Positions 45,102 to 53,193 of a stretch of 54,027 nt of DNA are shown here, in pieces (within the stretch, counting starts at the first letter, position 1; every line of letters starts with the position of its first letter). A program made the translations under genes and the position numbers. Location: assembly GCA_937877455.1 (NCBI GenBank), contig CALFIU010000050.1:1-54027 (forward strand), in the 5' to 3' direction. This stretch comes from an uncultured Bacteroidales bacterium (lineage in GTDB: Bacteria > Bacteroidota > Bacteroidia > Bacteroidales > UBA3824). A model generated the notes under the pieces. It was given only the letters and a program-made list of their open reading frames with translations. It was not told the origin of the DNA and did not search any database.

Positions 45102-46589
45102 ATGAAGATAAAAGGCAAATTAAAACTTATTTCGGTGATTATTTTGGCAATCTTATGCCAGGCTTGCGGCGAGGACAAGCCTTTTAAGCCGACAGAAAGT
45201 CAGAATCCTTGGCCAGACGATTATAGTCAATTTATTTCTCTTAATGATAGAGCTAAATGGGGAACATACAATGTTCATGATCCATCAATTAAAAAATTCG
45301 GCGACACATATTATAGTTTTTCTACCGACCATGTTTTTTTCGGACGTATGGAAGATGTGTTAAGAGATGCTGATTGTACGCCAGGGTATATCGATATTAG
45401 AAAATCAAAAGATCTTGTTCACTGGGATTTCGTTGGTTGGGCTTTTGATTCTATTCCTTTTGAGGCTTTAAATTATGTTGATAGCATTAATAATTATGGA
45501 GAGTTTGGTCGCACGTCAAAAAATTTATGGGCTCCGTATGTTTTGGAGATGAATGGTGTTTACCGTATGTATTATTGTTTGTCAACATTTGGAAAAAAGA
45601 ATTCTTTTATAGGTCTTGCCGAGGCAGAAAAACTCGAAGGTCCTTGGATTCCAAAGGGTTGCGTTGTTAAAACTGATACAACATCGGTTATGAATGCTAT
45701 AGATCCAACTGTGATGCAGGATATGTCAACAGGAAAATATTGGATGATTTATGGTTCTTTTTTTGGTGGCATTTTTGCCGTAGAACTTGATGAAGAAACT
45801 GGTCTTACTGCAAAGGCTGGCGACCAAGGTCATCTTGTTGCTCATCGTAAAAATTGGCAGCGCGACAACATGGAAGCTCCTGATATTCTTTATAATAAAG
45901 AAAATGGCAAATACTATCTTTTTGTTTCTTATGGTCCATTAGTAACCAATTACAACGTTAGAGTTTCGGTGTCAGACCATCCGCAAGGCCCGTATAAAGA
46001 CTATTTTGGCAACGATGTGGCAAAGGAAATAAATTCTTATCCTATATTAACAGCACCTTATCGTTTTGACAACCACTCAGGATGGGCAGGAATGGCGCAT
46101 TGTTCTGTTTTTGACGATGGTGAGGGCAATTATTACCTTGCATCTCAAGGTCGCCTACAACCCGAAAATATGAAACTTAATTTATGTGTTCGTCAAATGT
46201 TTTTTAATCGCGACGGATGGCCGTTTGTATCACCAGAAAGGTATGCTGGCGACCAAACCGAACCTCTTAGTCCCGAAAAAATGCGTGGTGAGTGGGAAAT
46301 TGTTATTATAGAAGATCGCGAGGCTCAACACGAATTAGTTGATGGTCAAGTGGTTTCGACTAAATTGCAAGATACAGAAGTTAACATTTCTAAGCATGTA
46401 CATATAACAGAACGCGATATTATAAATTTTGACGATAGTAGCGATTTCTTTGATTTATCGGTTAACGGAAAAAAATATAAAAATCTGAAAGTCTTTGTCG
46501 GACATGATTGGGAAAATAGCAAAAAAACATTGTTATTTTCTGGTTTAGATGTTGATGGTCATTCAGTTTGGGGTAAAAAGATAAATTAA
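45102..46589 (+). CDS. GH43-family arabinan-type glycoside hydrolase, lipoprotein
   Basis: A 495-residue lipoprotein. Lipobox CQAC gives Cys 22 from the ATG chosen here; a GTG at 45081 is ruled out by the promoter. The five-bladed beta-propeller of GH43 carries the expected acids: Asp 60 in NVHDPS (base), Asp 201 in NAIDPTV (pKa modulator) and Glu 258 in MEAPDI (acid). The pattern is closest to arabinan endo-1,5-alpha-L-arabinosidases with a C-terminal beta domain (about 395-495). It should hydrolyse arabinan or arabinose-containing side chains at the cell surface or periplasm. The divergent HTCS gene is the probable regulator. No SusC/SusD pair is present. Confidence 0.82.
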   Translation: MKIKGKLKLISVIILAILCQACGEDKPFKPTESQNPWPDDYSQFISLNDRAKWGTYNVHDPSIKKFGDTYYSFSTDHVFFGRMEDVLRDADCTPGYIDIRKSKDLVHWDFVGWAFDSIPFEALNYVDSINNYGEFGRTSKNLWAPYVLEMNGVYRMYYCLSTFGKKNSFIGLAEAEKLEGPWIPKGCVVKTDTTSVMNAIDPTVMQDMSTGKYWMIYGSFFGGIFAVELDEETGLTAKAGDQGHLVAHRKNWQRDNMEAPDILYNKENGKYYLFVSYGPLVTNYNVRVSVSDHPQGPYKDYFGNDVAKEINSYPILTAPYRFDNHSGWAGMAHCSVFDDGEGNYYLASQGRLQPENMKLNLCVRQMFFNRDGWPFVSPERYAGDQTEPLSPEKMRGEWEIVIIEDREAQHELVDGQVVSTKLQDTEVNISKHVHITERDIINFDDSSDFFDLSVNGKKYKNLKVFVGHDWENSKKTLLFSGLDVDGHSVWGKKIN

Positions 46590-46628
46590 TACTTATCCAC
46601 TTATTGTGGTGTTTTGTCCACCTTAACA

Positions 46629-46682
46629 CAAGACAATAAATTTGATTTAAAAGCAGATTTATTGTCTTGGGTTATTTTTTTG
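46629..46682 (+). terminator. terminator after the GH43 gene
   Basis: A perfect 13-bp stem CAAGACAATAAAT / ATTTATTGTCTTG with a 15-nt loop, followed by a T-run. It is also a plausible sign that the next cluster is transcribed independently. Confidence 0.8.
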
Positions 46683-46940
46683 TGTGTAAAAAAAATTGAT
46701 GTAAAAAAATATTTGATTAAAAGAGAAACTTAAATTAAATATATTCAAAAAGTGTATTTTTGCATAAAATAAGTTGTATTTATACATTATTACATTTAAC
46801 AAGTAAAAATACGCCCTAATTAACTTTGCATAGCAATTTAGGAAGATTTTCTGTTTGGTCGCTGTATTTGGGTATTATTTTGAAAAACTTTCTATTATAT
46901 AGCGTTATTATAGAAAATATTTCTAAGTTTTTATGTTTTC

Positions 46941-46972
46941 TTGGATAGTATTTTGTAAATATTGAAATTTGC
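46941..46972 (+). promoter_or_regulatory. candidate proximal promoter of the ligase/esterase cluster
   Basis: TTGG at 46941-46944 and GAAATTTGC at 46964-46972 (one mismatch to TAnnTTTGC) with a 19-bp spacer. The leader to 47005 would be about 27 nt. Upstream exact -7 matches at 46755 and 46821 lack good -33 partners. Confidence 0.4.
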
Positions 46973-47004
46973 AGTGTTAAAACAATCCAAAAAACTATAA
47001 GACA

Positions 47005-47754
47005 ATGAAGATAGAATATCACAAAAATTGGAGTGTCAATCTCGGTAGAGAGGTTGAGTACAAGACATACGGTGAGAGCGGCCGTGGTGTATTGGTGTTC
47101 CCTTCGCAGGATCAGAGATTTTACGAGTGGGAGGACAACGGTATGATTGATGTTTTAGCCCCGATGATTGAGTCTGGTGAGTTCCGTCTGATTTGTTGCG
47201 ATAGTATAGATGTTGAAACGTGGAGTCTTACGGGTGGCGATTATGAAACACGTATTCATAGACATGAGCAATGGTTCGATTATGTCGTTGACGAACTTGT
47301 TCCTGAAGTAAGTCGTGGTGAGAGGTTGATAGTGTCAGGATGTAGCATGGGCGGTTATCACGCTGGTAATTTCTTTTTCCGCCGTCCCGATTTGTTTGAT
47401 GGAATTGTATCGTTGAGCGGATTGTTTCACGCCGACTATTTTTTTCCAGAGTACGACAATGAGTTGATATTTCGCAATTCGCCGCTCGACTTTCTTGCAG
47501 CAATGAGTGCCGACAATCTTATTGCTGAGCAATATAAAGGTAAAACTTTGATTTTTTGTTGCGGTCAAGGCAACTACGAGCGTGTTACAGGCGGCTCAAC
47601 ATCAAGACTTAGAGATGTTGTGGCAAAGTTTGGACTTGATACTTGGTTTGACTTTTGGGGCAAAGACGTAAGCCACGATTTTTATTGGTGGCGTAAGCAG
47701 GCTGCATATTTTTTTGGTAAGATAGCCGAAAATGCTTTGAGATATGCTGCTTAA
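47005..47754 (+). CDS. esterase-family alpha/beta hydrolase (cluster esterase A1)
   Basis: A 249-residue cytosolic alpha/beta hydrolase of the putative-esterase (PF00756-like) type, with no signal peptide. The nucleophile elbow is SGCSMGG (Ser 114), the likely catalytic His is in DVSHDF (His 224), and the acidic partner is probably an Asp nearby (CCDS at 65-66 or WFDFW). It is paralogous to the last gene of the cluster, with Ser and His at the same residue numbers. The natural substrate is unknown: family members cleave carboxylic esters or thioesters, or move acyl groups. It is the first gene of the cluster, 37 bp before the second esterase. Confidence 0.8.
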   Translation: MKIEYHKNWSVNLGREVEYKTYGESGRGVLVFPSQDQRFYEWEDNGMIDVLAPMIESGEFRLICCDSIDVETWSLTGGDYETRIHRHEQWFDYVVDELVPEVSRGERLIVSGCSMGGYHAGNFFFRRPDLFDGIVSLSGLFHADYFFPEYDNELIFRNSPLDFLAAMSADNLIAEQYKGKTLIFCCGQGNYERVTGGSTSRLRDVVAKFGLDTWFDFWGKDVSHDFYWWRKQAAYFFGKIAENALRYAA

Positions 47755-47791
47755 TGTGCTTATTAGCAGATATTTAATATAAAACAACATA

Positions 47792-48541
47792 ATGGTAGAA
47801 AAATTTGATTTTTGGTATGGTGCGGCTGGAGAGAATCGTAGGATTCACCTCTATCTGCCCGATGATTATTACAACACCGACGAGCGTTACGCTGTATTGT
47901 ATATGTTCGATGGACACAATCTTTTCTTCGATGGCGATGCAACGTTTGGAAAGTCGTTGGGGCTAAAAGAGTTTCTTGACAATTATTGGAAAAAACTTAT
48001 TGTTGTAGGTATGGAGTGCGCTCACGACGATTGGAAACGTGTTTGTGAGTATTGTCCATACGAACTCGAAAGCAGTTATTATGGTCATATACCTGGTACG
48101 GGCTACCATACTTTCAAATGGATAGAGGATTCGTTAAAACCACATATCGACCGCAATTACCGCACCGTTCCGTTCCGCGAAGCAACTGCTATTGCTGGTT
48201 ATTCGATGGGCGGCATGATGGCTTTGTATGGCATTACGCATTTTAACCATATATTTTCCAAATCGGCTGCCATTTCTCCAGCCATTGCACCAGCTATGGA
48301 CGCTTTTCGTTACGAAATAAATACGGGTGTTCTTAATCTTGATACACGAATTTTCTTCTCGTGGGGTAGCGTTGAGCAACAACACAATCACGGCATTGAG
48401 AATCGTATCCGTGAGATTGAGTGGCTCGTTCAACAAAAAGGTGCTAAGACCTATCTTTTTAAGAACGAGGGTGGCGACCATAATGAGGCAAGTTGGCAAC
48501 ACGAAGTGCCAACATGGATGTGGTTTTTGTGGGAAAACTGA
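47792..48541 (+). CDS. alpha/beta hydrolase, enterochelin-esterase/esterase D type (cluster esterase B)
   Basis: A 249-residue hydrolase from a branch different from its neighbour. It starts with the FDFWYGAAGENRRIHLYLPD strand pair and has YAVLYMFDGHNLFF (about 33-46), nucleophile elbow IAGYSMGGM (Ser 138), and a C-terminal NEGGDHNEASWQHEVP that supplies the catalytic His. This is the core of Fes/EstD-like serine esterases that hydrolyse ester-linked siderophores or acyl-thioesters. There is no signal peptide, so it acts in the cytosol. It lies between the A1 esterase and the first ATP-grasp gene, spaced 23 bp from the latter. Confidence 0.8.
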   Translation: MVEKFDFWYGAAGENRRIHLYLPDDYYNTDERYAVLYMFDGHNLFFDGDATFGKSLGLKEFLDNYWKKLIVVGMECAHDDWKRVCEYCPYELESSYYGHIPGTGYHTFKWIEDSLKPHIDRNYRTVPFREATAIAGYSMGGMMALYGITHFNHIFSKSAAISPAIAPAMDAFRYEINTGVLNLDTRIFFSWGSVEQQHNHGIENRIREIEWLVQQKGAKTYLFKNEGGDHNEASWQHEVPTWMWFLWEN

Positions 48542-48564
48542 CAACATATAACATCGTTAGAATT

Positions 48565-49767
48565 ATGAACGTTATATTTTTGTCGCCAAATTTCCCATTG
48601 CATTTTTACAACTTTTGCGATAGGCTCAAACGACTTGGTTGCAATGTTTTAGGCATTGGTGATTGCCCATACGACAATCTTGATAATAATGTAAAATGCT
48701 CGTTAACAGAGTATTATTACGTTTGTTCGCTTGAAGATTACAATCAAGTGATGAGGGCAGTGGCTTTCTATACTTTTAAGTATGGAAAGATAGATTATGT
48801 GGAGTCGCAGAACGAATATTGGTTGCCGTTGGAAGCAAAACTTAGAGAAGATTTTAATGTATACAACGGTTTGAGACCAAACGAGTTGCGTACTGTTTTG
48901 TTAAAATCGGAGATGAAACACACTTACCAAAAAGCAGGAATAAAAACTGCACATTGGATGGTGTTGGATTCAAAATCACGAGCACTTAAGTTTGCCAAGA
49001 TGGTAGGTTTTCCTTTGATTATAAAGCCTAACCATGGCGTTGGTGCAGCTCAAACATTCAAGATAGATACTGCCGAGCAACTCAACAAAACTATACAACT
49101 GATAGAAAACGATGGTCGTGCTTATATCATTGAAGAGTTTGTGCCAGGGCATGTGGAAACTTTTGACGGAATCACCGATAGCCACGGCAAAATAATATTT
49201 TGCACAGGTCAAGTAATGAAACACACGCCGCTTGCCATGTTGGCCGGTGATGGTGAGAACATCAGTTATACTTGCAATATGCAACAGTCAGATTTATTGG
49301 AAGTAGGAGAGAGGGCTGTAGCGGCTTTTGCGGCAAAAAGAAAATTCTTCCATTTTGAGTTTTTTAGGCTCGACACCGACAAACCAAGCATTGGCAAAAA
49401 AGGTGAAATTGTAGGTCTTGAGGTAAATATGCGTACACCGGGAGGCTATATTCCCGACAAGATGAACTACGCATACGATGTGGATGTATATCAAATTTGG
49501 GCAGAAAGCCTTGTATATGACGAGAATAGGAGTTTCAAAGACTATGATTTCAAGCGTTATGTAACACATTACGGTCGTGGTGCGGGCGTAGATTACATGC
49601 ACACCGCAGAAGACATACGTCAGCGTTTTGGAAACCGAATTTTGCTCGAAAAAATACCACCATCAAGCATTTCTGGCGGAATGGGAGCGCAAGTGTTTAT
49701 TTTGAAAGCTGATTCTAAGGATATGCTTATTGAGGACGGCGAATATATCCTTGCAAAAAAAATGTAA
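48565..49767 (+). CDS. ATP-grasp carboxylate-amine ligase A
   Basis: A 400-residue ATP-grasp enzyme. A longer frame from 48493 overlaps the previous gene; the ATG at 48565 matches the paralogue downstream and is preferred. The N-terminal domain starts MNVIFLSPNFP. The ATP-grasp core has GFPLIIKPNHGVGAAQTFK (Lys 154), the hinge YIIEEFVPG (Glu 190/191) and the metal ligands GLEVNMRTPGG (Glu 286, Asn 288). Such enzymes activate a carboxylate as acyl phosphate and join it to an amine. The paralogue at 51916 is about 60% identical over the first 100 residues by eye. The two probably form consecutive amide bonds. The acceptor and donor are unknown. Confidence 0.83.
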   Translation: MNVIFLSPNFPLHFYNFCDRLKRLGCNVLGIGDCPYDNLDNNVKCSLTEYYYVCSLEDYNQVMRAVAFYTFKYGKIDYVESQNEYWLPLEAKLREDFNVYNGLRPNELRTVLLKSEMKHTYQKAGIKTAHWMVLDSKSRALKFAKMVGFPLIIKPNHGVGAAQTFKIDTAEQLNKTIQLIENDGRAYIIEEFVPGHVETFDGITDSHGKIIFCTGQVMKHTPLAMLAGDGENISYTCNMQQSDLLEVGERAVAAFAAKRKFFHFEFFRLDTDKPSIGKKGEIVGLEVNMRTPGGYIPDKMNYAYDVDVYQIWAESLVYDENRSFKDYDFKRYVTHYGRGAGVDYMHTAEDIRQRFGNRILLEKIPPSSISGGMGAQVFILKADSKDMLIEDGEYILAKKM

Positions 49768-49802
49768 ATTAGTAAAACTCACAAAAATATAATTTAAATA
49801 TT

Positions 49803-51122
49803 ATGTTACACGCCGAAAACGAACACATTGCAAAATTGTTACTTTCGGGCAATTTCGGGCTTGAGCGCGAGACGCTTAGAGTTACCGAGGACGGGCGGTT
49901 GAGCCATACTGCACATCCTTTTGATGTTGAGGATAGCCACATTGTAAGGGATTTTTGCGAAAATCAAGTGGAAATCAACACCTCTATACATCCAACAGCA
50001 GGTCAAGCTATGTCCGAACTTGCTGAGCATCATCGTCGTATTGCACGCACATTGGCACAAATGCCGTCTAAGGAAACTCTTTGGATGTCAAGCAATCCCC
50101 CGCAAATACTTGGCGAAGATGACATTCCTGTTGCGCAGTTTTATGGAGATAGTTCCAACAAGACAGCCTACCGACACTATCTTTCAAATAAGTACGGACG
50201 CTATAAGATGGCTTTTTCGGGCATTCATTTTAACTATTCGTTTAGTGGAGATCTCTTGCGTCTTAATTATGAGATAGAAACAGGAATTAACATAAAAAAA
50301 GGTTTTGAAACGCCTGATTATCAAAAGTATTGTGACAAAATATATCTCAACCTTGCCGAAAATTGCCTTCGTTATGGTTGGGTTGTTGTTACGTTAACAG
50401 CGGCAAGTCCGTTGTTGGATGGTTCTTATTATGATAGCAAACGCCATGGTATAACGGTTTTTTCGGGTATGTCATCGCTAAGATGTTCGGAACTTGGATA
50501 TTGGAATTTTTTTGTGCCAACGCTTGATTATTCAAACATTGAACGTTACGCCGACAGCATTGAGCATTATGTCAAAAATGGGCTTATTTCAGCACCATCG
50601 GAGTTGTACTATCCCATTAGACTAAAGCCGAGGGGTAAAAACAAACTTGAAACGCTACGTACTTCAGGTATCAACCATATTGAATTACGTCCCATAGACC
50701 TCAACCCACTCGCCGAATATGGCATTGACGACCGCGATGTTAAATTTATGCAATTGCTTTTGGTATATTTGGCGGGCATCAATCATGAACCACTCGATGC
50801 AAAAGGTCAGGTGCAGTCGATTCAGAATTACAAGTCTGCGGCTCATTTTGATACCAATAACACCAAAATCATGTACCCAAATGGTCGCACGCTTAGCGTT
50901 GCCGATGCTACAGCAGAATTGCTTAATAGCATTGAGTGGTTTTTTTCGCATATAGCAACAGGGCAGACCGAGCGTATTAACGAAATACTTGCGTATCAAC
51001 GCAAAAAAATCGAGGAACCAGATTATTACAACTATGCTCACATCATTAGCAGAGAATATGCTGATGGTTTTGCAGATAAAGTTTTGGCTGAATCTATCAA
51101 AAACAGAAACAAAAATGTGTGA
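49803..51122 (+). CDS. GshA-type glutamate-cysteine ligase homologue
   Basis: A 439-residue member of the GCS (type I) family. The active-site start FGLERETLRVTEDG (residues 18-31) equals the GLERE(T/S)LR signature of GshA and of the N-terminal part of GshF, with FCENQVEINTS and GRYKMAFSGIHFNYSFSG in order. It is a little shorter than E. coli GshA (518). It should form a gamma-glutamyl amide from glutamate, ATP and cysteine or a related amine. No glutathione synthetase of the GshB or GshF type is beside it; instead there are two other ATP-grasp enzymes and an EgtC-like amidotransferase. Bacteroidales rarely make glutathione, so a specialised product is more likely. It overlaps the next gene by 8 bp. 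Confidence 0.85.
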   Translation: MLHAENEHIAKLLLSGNFGLERETLRVTEDGRLSHTAHPFDVEDSHIVRDFCENQVEINTSIHPTAGQAMSELAEHHRRIARTLAQMPSKETLWMSSNPPQILGEDDIPVAQFYGDSSNKTAYRHYLSNKYGRYKMAFSGIHFNYSFSGDLLRLNYEIETGINIKKGFETPDYQKYCDKIYLNLAENCLRYGWVVVTLTAASPLLDGSYYDSKRHGITVFSGMSSLRCSELGYWNFFVPTLDYSNIERYADSIEHYVKNGLISAPSELYYPIRLKPRGKNKLETLRTSGINHIELRPIDLNPLAEYGIDDRDVKFMQLLLVYLAGINHEPLDAKGQVQSIQNYKSAAHFDTNNTKIMYPNGRTLSVADATAELLNSIEWFFSHIATGQTERINEILAYQRKKIEEPDYYNYAHIISREYADGFADKVLAESIKNRNKNV

Positions 51123-51894
51123 ACTTTTTGGAATAAATAGCAAAAAAAAAATAAATATCAACGAGTATCTTAAGATTTTCTACAGTCATAGCGAAAAGCA
51201 TAATTACGGCTGGGGATTAGCAAATTTTTATGGCGATTCTGTGTCGCTTGAAAAGGAGGCTATTAAGGCAAACGGTAGTTATTACTTAAAGCAACGTCTT
51301 CAACATCCGATTGTTATAGACAATGCAATTGCCCACATCCGTTTAGCCACCATTGGTAACATGTCTTATGAAAATTGCCACCCATTTGTAAAACACGACA
51401 ATATGGGACGGTGTTGGACGTTGGCGCACAATGGCACTATTTTCAACTCGCAAGAATTGGAGAAATATCGCGATGTTCAAGAGGGACAGACTGATTCAGA
51501 ACGGATTTTGTTCCATATAATCGCCACAATCAACAAGTCTCAACAAGAATTGGGGCGACCTCTCGCTTTTGAAGAACGTTTTGCGCTACTTGACAATTTG
51601 GTTTATAATTTGAGTCGTAACAACAAAATTAACCTTATTTTTTGGGACAGCGAAACGATGTATGTCCATTGTAATTATTCTAATACTTTGCATTATAAAC
51701 AGTTAGATAACCAAACAGTGCTGTTTTCTACTCAACCGTTACAAGACGATGGCACGTGGCATTTAGTTGACTTTCAACGTCTGTTGGCATATAAAGATGG
51801 TCAACTTATTATGCGTGGTAATAATACAACATTTGAGTACATAAGTCCCGAACGCGATTGGGAATACAAAAATATTGACTATTCATATTTATAA
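51115..51894 (+). CDS. class II glutamine amidotransferase, EgtC/YafJ-like
   Basis: A 259-residue Ntn-hydrolase. The frame stays open upstream to 50989, but the ATG at 51115 gives the MCELFG start in which Cys 2 becomes the N-terminal nucleophile. The substrate-binding AHIRLAT (Arg 75) and oxyanion AHNGT (Asn 106, Gly 107) motifs are in place. Relatives either release ammonia from glutamine or, as in EgtC of ergothioneine synthesis, hydrolyse a gamma-glutamyl amide. No partner synthase domain is attached, which favours the EgtC-like hydrolase reading. The 8-bp overlap with the glutamate-cysteine ligase suggests coupled translation and a linked reaction. Confidence 0.8.
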   Translation: MCELFGINSKKKININEYLKIFYSHSEKHNYGWGLANFYGDSVSLEKEAIKANGSYYLKQRLQHPIVIDNAIAHIRLATIGNMSYENCHPFVKHDNMGRCWTLAHNGTIFNSQELEKYRDVQEGQTDSERILFHIIATINKSQQELGRPLAFEERFALLDNLVYNLSRNNKINLIFWDSETMYVHCNYSNTLHYKQLDNQTVLFSTQPLQDDGTWHLVDFQRLLAYKDGQLIMRGNNTTFEYISPERDWEYKNIDYSYL

Positions 51895-51915
51895 CAAAAA
51901 ATCTCCAAACACCAA

Positions 51916-53151
51916 ATGAACTTCATTTTTATATCGCCGCATTTCCCCCATACATATTGGGAATTTTGCGACCGTCTTAAAAAAAATGGCATCAACACCC
52001 TTGGTATTGCCGATGCTCCATACGAATCGTTGAGCGATAAACTTAAAAACTCTCTGACAGAGTATTACAAAGTTGACAATCTTGAGGACTATAACCAAGT
52101 CTATCGCGCCGTAGCATTCTTTGCTTTTAAATATGGCAAAATAGACTGGATAGAATCTAATAATGAGTATTGGTTGGAGCAAGATGCACGTTTGCGAACA
52201 GATTTTCATGTTGTTACCGGGCTACAGTCTAACGAGATGGCAGCGATAAAGGAAAAGTCTGAGATGAAAAAATATTACACCATTGGAAATATCCCCACCG
52301 CGCGCCAAATAAAAGCATCGTTGGGCGTTCAAAAAGTAACCGATTTTGCGGTTTCTGTGGGGTATCCACTCATTGCAAAACCAGATGTTGGAGTAGGCGC
52401 AGGTGGCACACACAAAATTCATTCGTACGATGAGTTAATCGCCTTTTTCAACAAAGTGTCAGATTTTAACAGCTACGTTGTTGAGGAGTTCATCACTGGC
52501 GACATCTGTTCCTACGATGCCATTGTTAATTCGCAAGGTCAGCCTCTCTTTGAGTCTATGACAGTTTGGCCACCATCAATTATGGATATTGTTAATAAGA
52601 AACTTGATCTTGCTTATTACGTTGACAAAACTATTCCTGATTCGTTGCGTTCTATAGGTCGTCGCACGGTGGATGCTTTTAATGTAAGAAGCCGTTTTGT
52701 ACATTTAGAATTTTTTAGACTTGATGGCGACCGTGAGGGACTTGGCAACAAAGGCGATTTTGTAGCGTTGGAGGTTAATATGCGTCCAGCAGGAGGCTAC
52801 ACGCCTGATATGATTAATTATGCCCATTCAACCGATGTTTATAAAATTTGGGCTGATATGGTTTGTTACGACAAGTCGCAAGAAGCCATTGCATATTATC
52901 ATGATGGAGGCAATGCGCTTTCGTTGCCATGGCGACAAGAGTATTATTGTGCGTTTGCGTCAAGGCGCGACATTTACAACTATGTTCATTCTGACAACGA
53001 GATAAGGCAGCGTTATGGCAACAGAATGGTTATGTGTGAGCGTATGCCAGAAATACTCTCTGGTGCAATGGGCAACCAAATGTTTACCGTCAAACTCGAC
53101 GAATATTCAGATGTAGAGGAGTTTGTGAAATTTGTCCACGATAAGAGATAA
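51916..53151 (+). CDS. ATP-grasp carboxylate-amine ligase B
   Basis: A 411-residue paralogue of ligase A. It keeps the same plan: MNFIFISPHFP start, shared SLTEYY and LEDYNQV blocks in the N-domain, ATP-grasp lysine in YPLIAKPDVGVGAG (Lys 155), hinge YVVEEFITG (Glu 190/191) and metal ligands ALEVNMRPAGG (Glu 286, Asn 288). An extra basic/aromatic segment near 330-350 (GNALSLPWRQEYY) distinguishes it. Different substrates from ligase A are likely, since both copies keep all catalytic residues. It is 21 bp after the amidotransferase gene. Confidence 0.83.
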   Translation: MNFIFISPHFPHTYWEFCDRLKKNGINTLGIADAPYESLSDKLKNSLTEYYKVDNLEDYNQVYRAVAFFAFKYGKIDWIESNNEYWLEQDARLRTDFHVVTGLQSNEMAAIKEKSEMKKYYTIGNIPTARQIKASLGVQKVTDFAVSVGYPLIAKPDVGVGAGGTHKIHSYDELIAFFNKVSDFNSYVVEEFITGDICSYDAIVNSQGQPLFESMTVWPPSIMDIVNKKLDLAYYVDKTIPDSLRSIGRRTVDAFNVRSRFVHLEFFRLDGDREGLGNKGDFVALEVNMRPAGGYTPDMINYAHSTDVYKIWADMVCYDKSQEAIAYYHDGGNALSLPWRQEYYCAFASRRDIYNYVHSDNEIRQRYGNRMVMCERMPEILSGAMGNQMFTVKLDEYSDVEEFVKFVHDKR

Positions 53152-53154
53152 TTT

Positions 53155-53185
53155 TTTGTCGGAATTTAAAAATGTTGTATTTTTG
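53155..53185 (+). promoter_or_regulatory. full consensus promoter before the last esterase gene
   Basis: TTTG at 53155-53158, a 19-bp spacer and TATTTTTG at 53178-53185. It lies inside the cluster and only 9 bp before the ATG at 53194, so the transcript would be almost leaderless. Confidence 0.7.
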
Positions 53186-53193
53186 TAGTCATT

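Larger units (their letters stand above)
46590..47004 (+). other. 415-bp non-coding gap: terminator plus long leader of the ligase/esterase cluster
   Basis: A terminator for the GH43 gene lies at 46629-46682. Three -7-like sites follow: TATTTTTGC (46755-46763), TAACTTTGC (46821-46829) and GAAATTTGC (46964-46972, with TTGG about 19 bp upstream). A hairpin TTTCTATTATA / TATTATAGAAA (46889-46899 and 46906-46916, one mismatch) lies in the possible leader. I saw no convincing small protein. Confidence 0.5.

Noticed and set aside
46816..47022. Minus-strand 68-codon frame in the cluster leader
   Set aside because: It overlaps the start of the first cluster gene, has no promoter of its own on that strand and no recognisable domain. 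A chance frame in AT-rich DNA is more likely.
49803..53151. Ordinary glutathione synthesis
   Set aside because: The GCS is stand-alone and the neighbouring ATP-grasp proteins do not resemble GshB or the GshF C-terminal part in their N-terminal domain or motifs. The two extra ligases, the amidotransferase and the esterases are not needed for glutathione.
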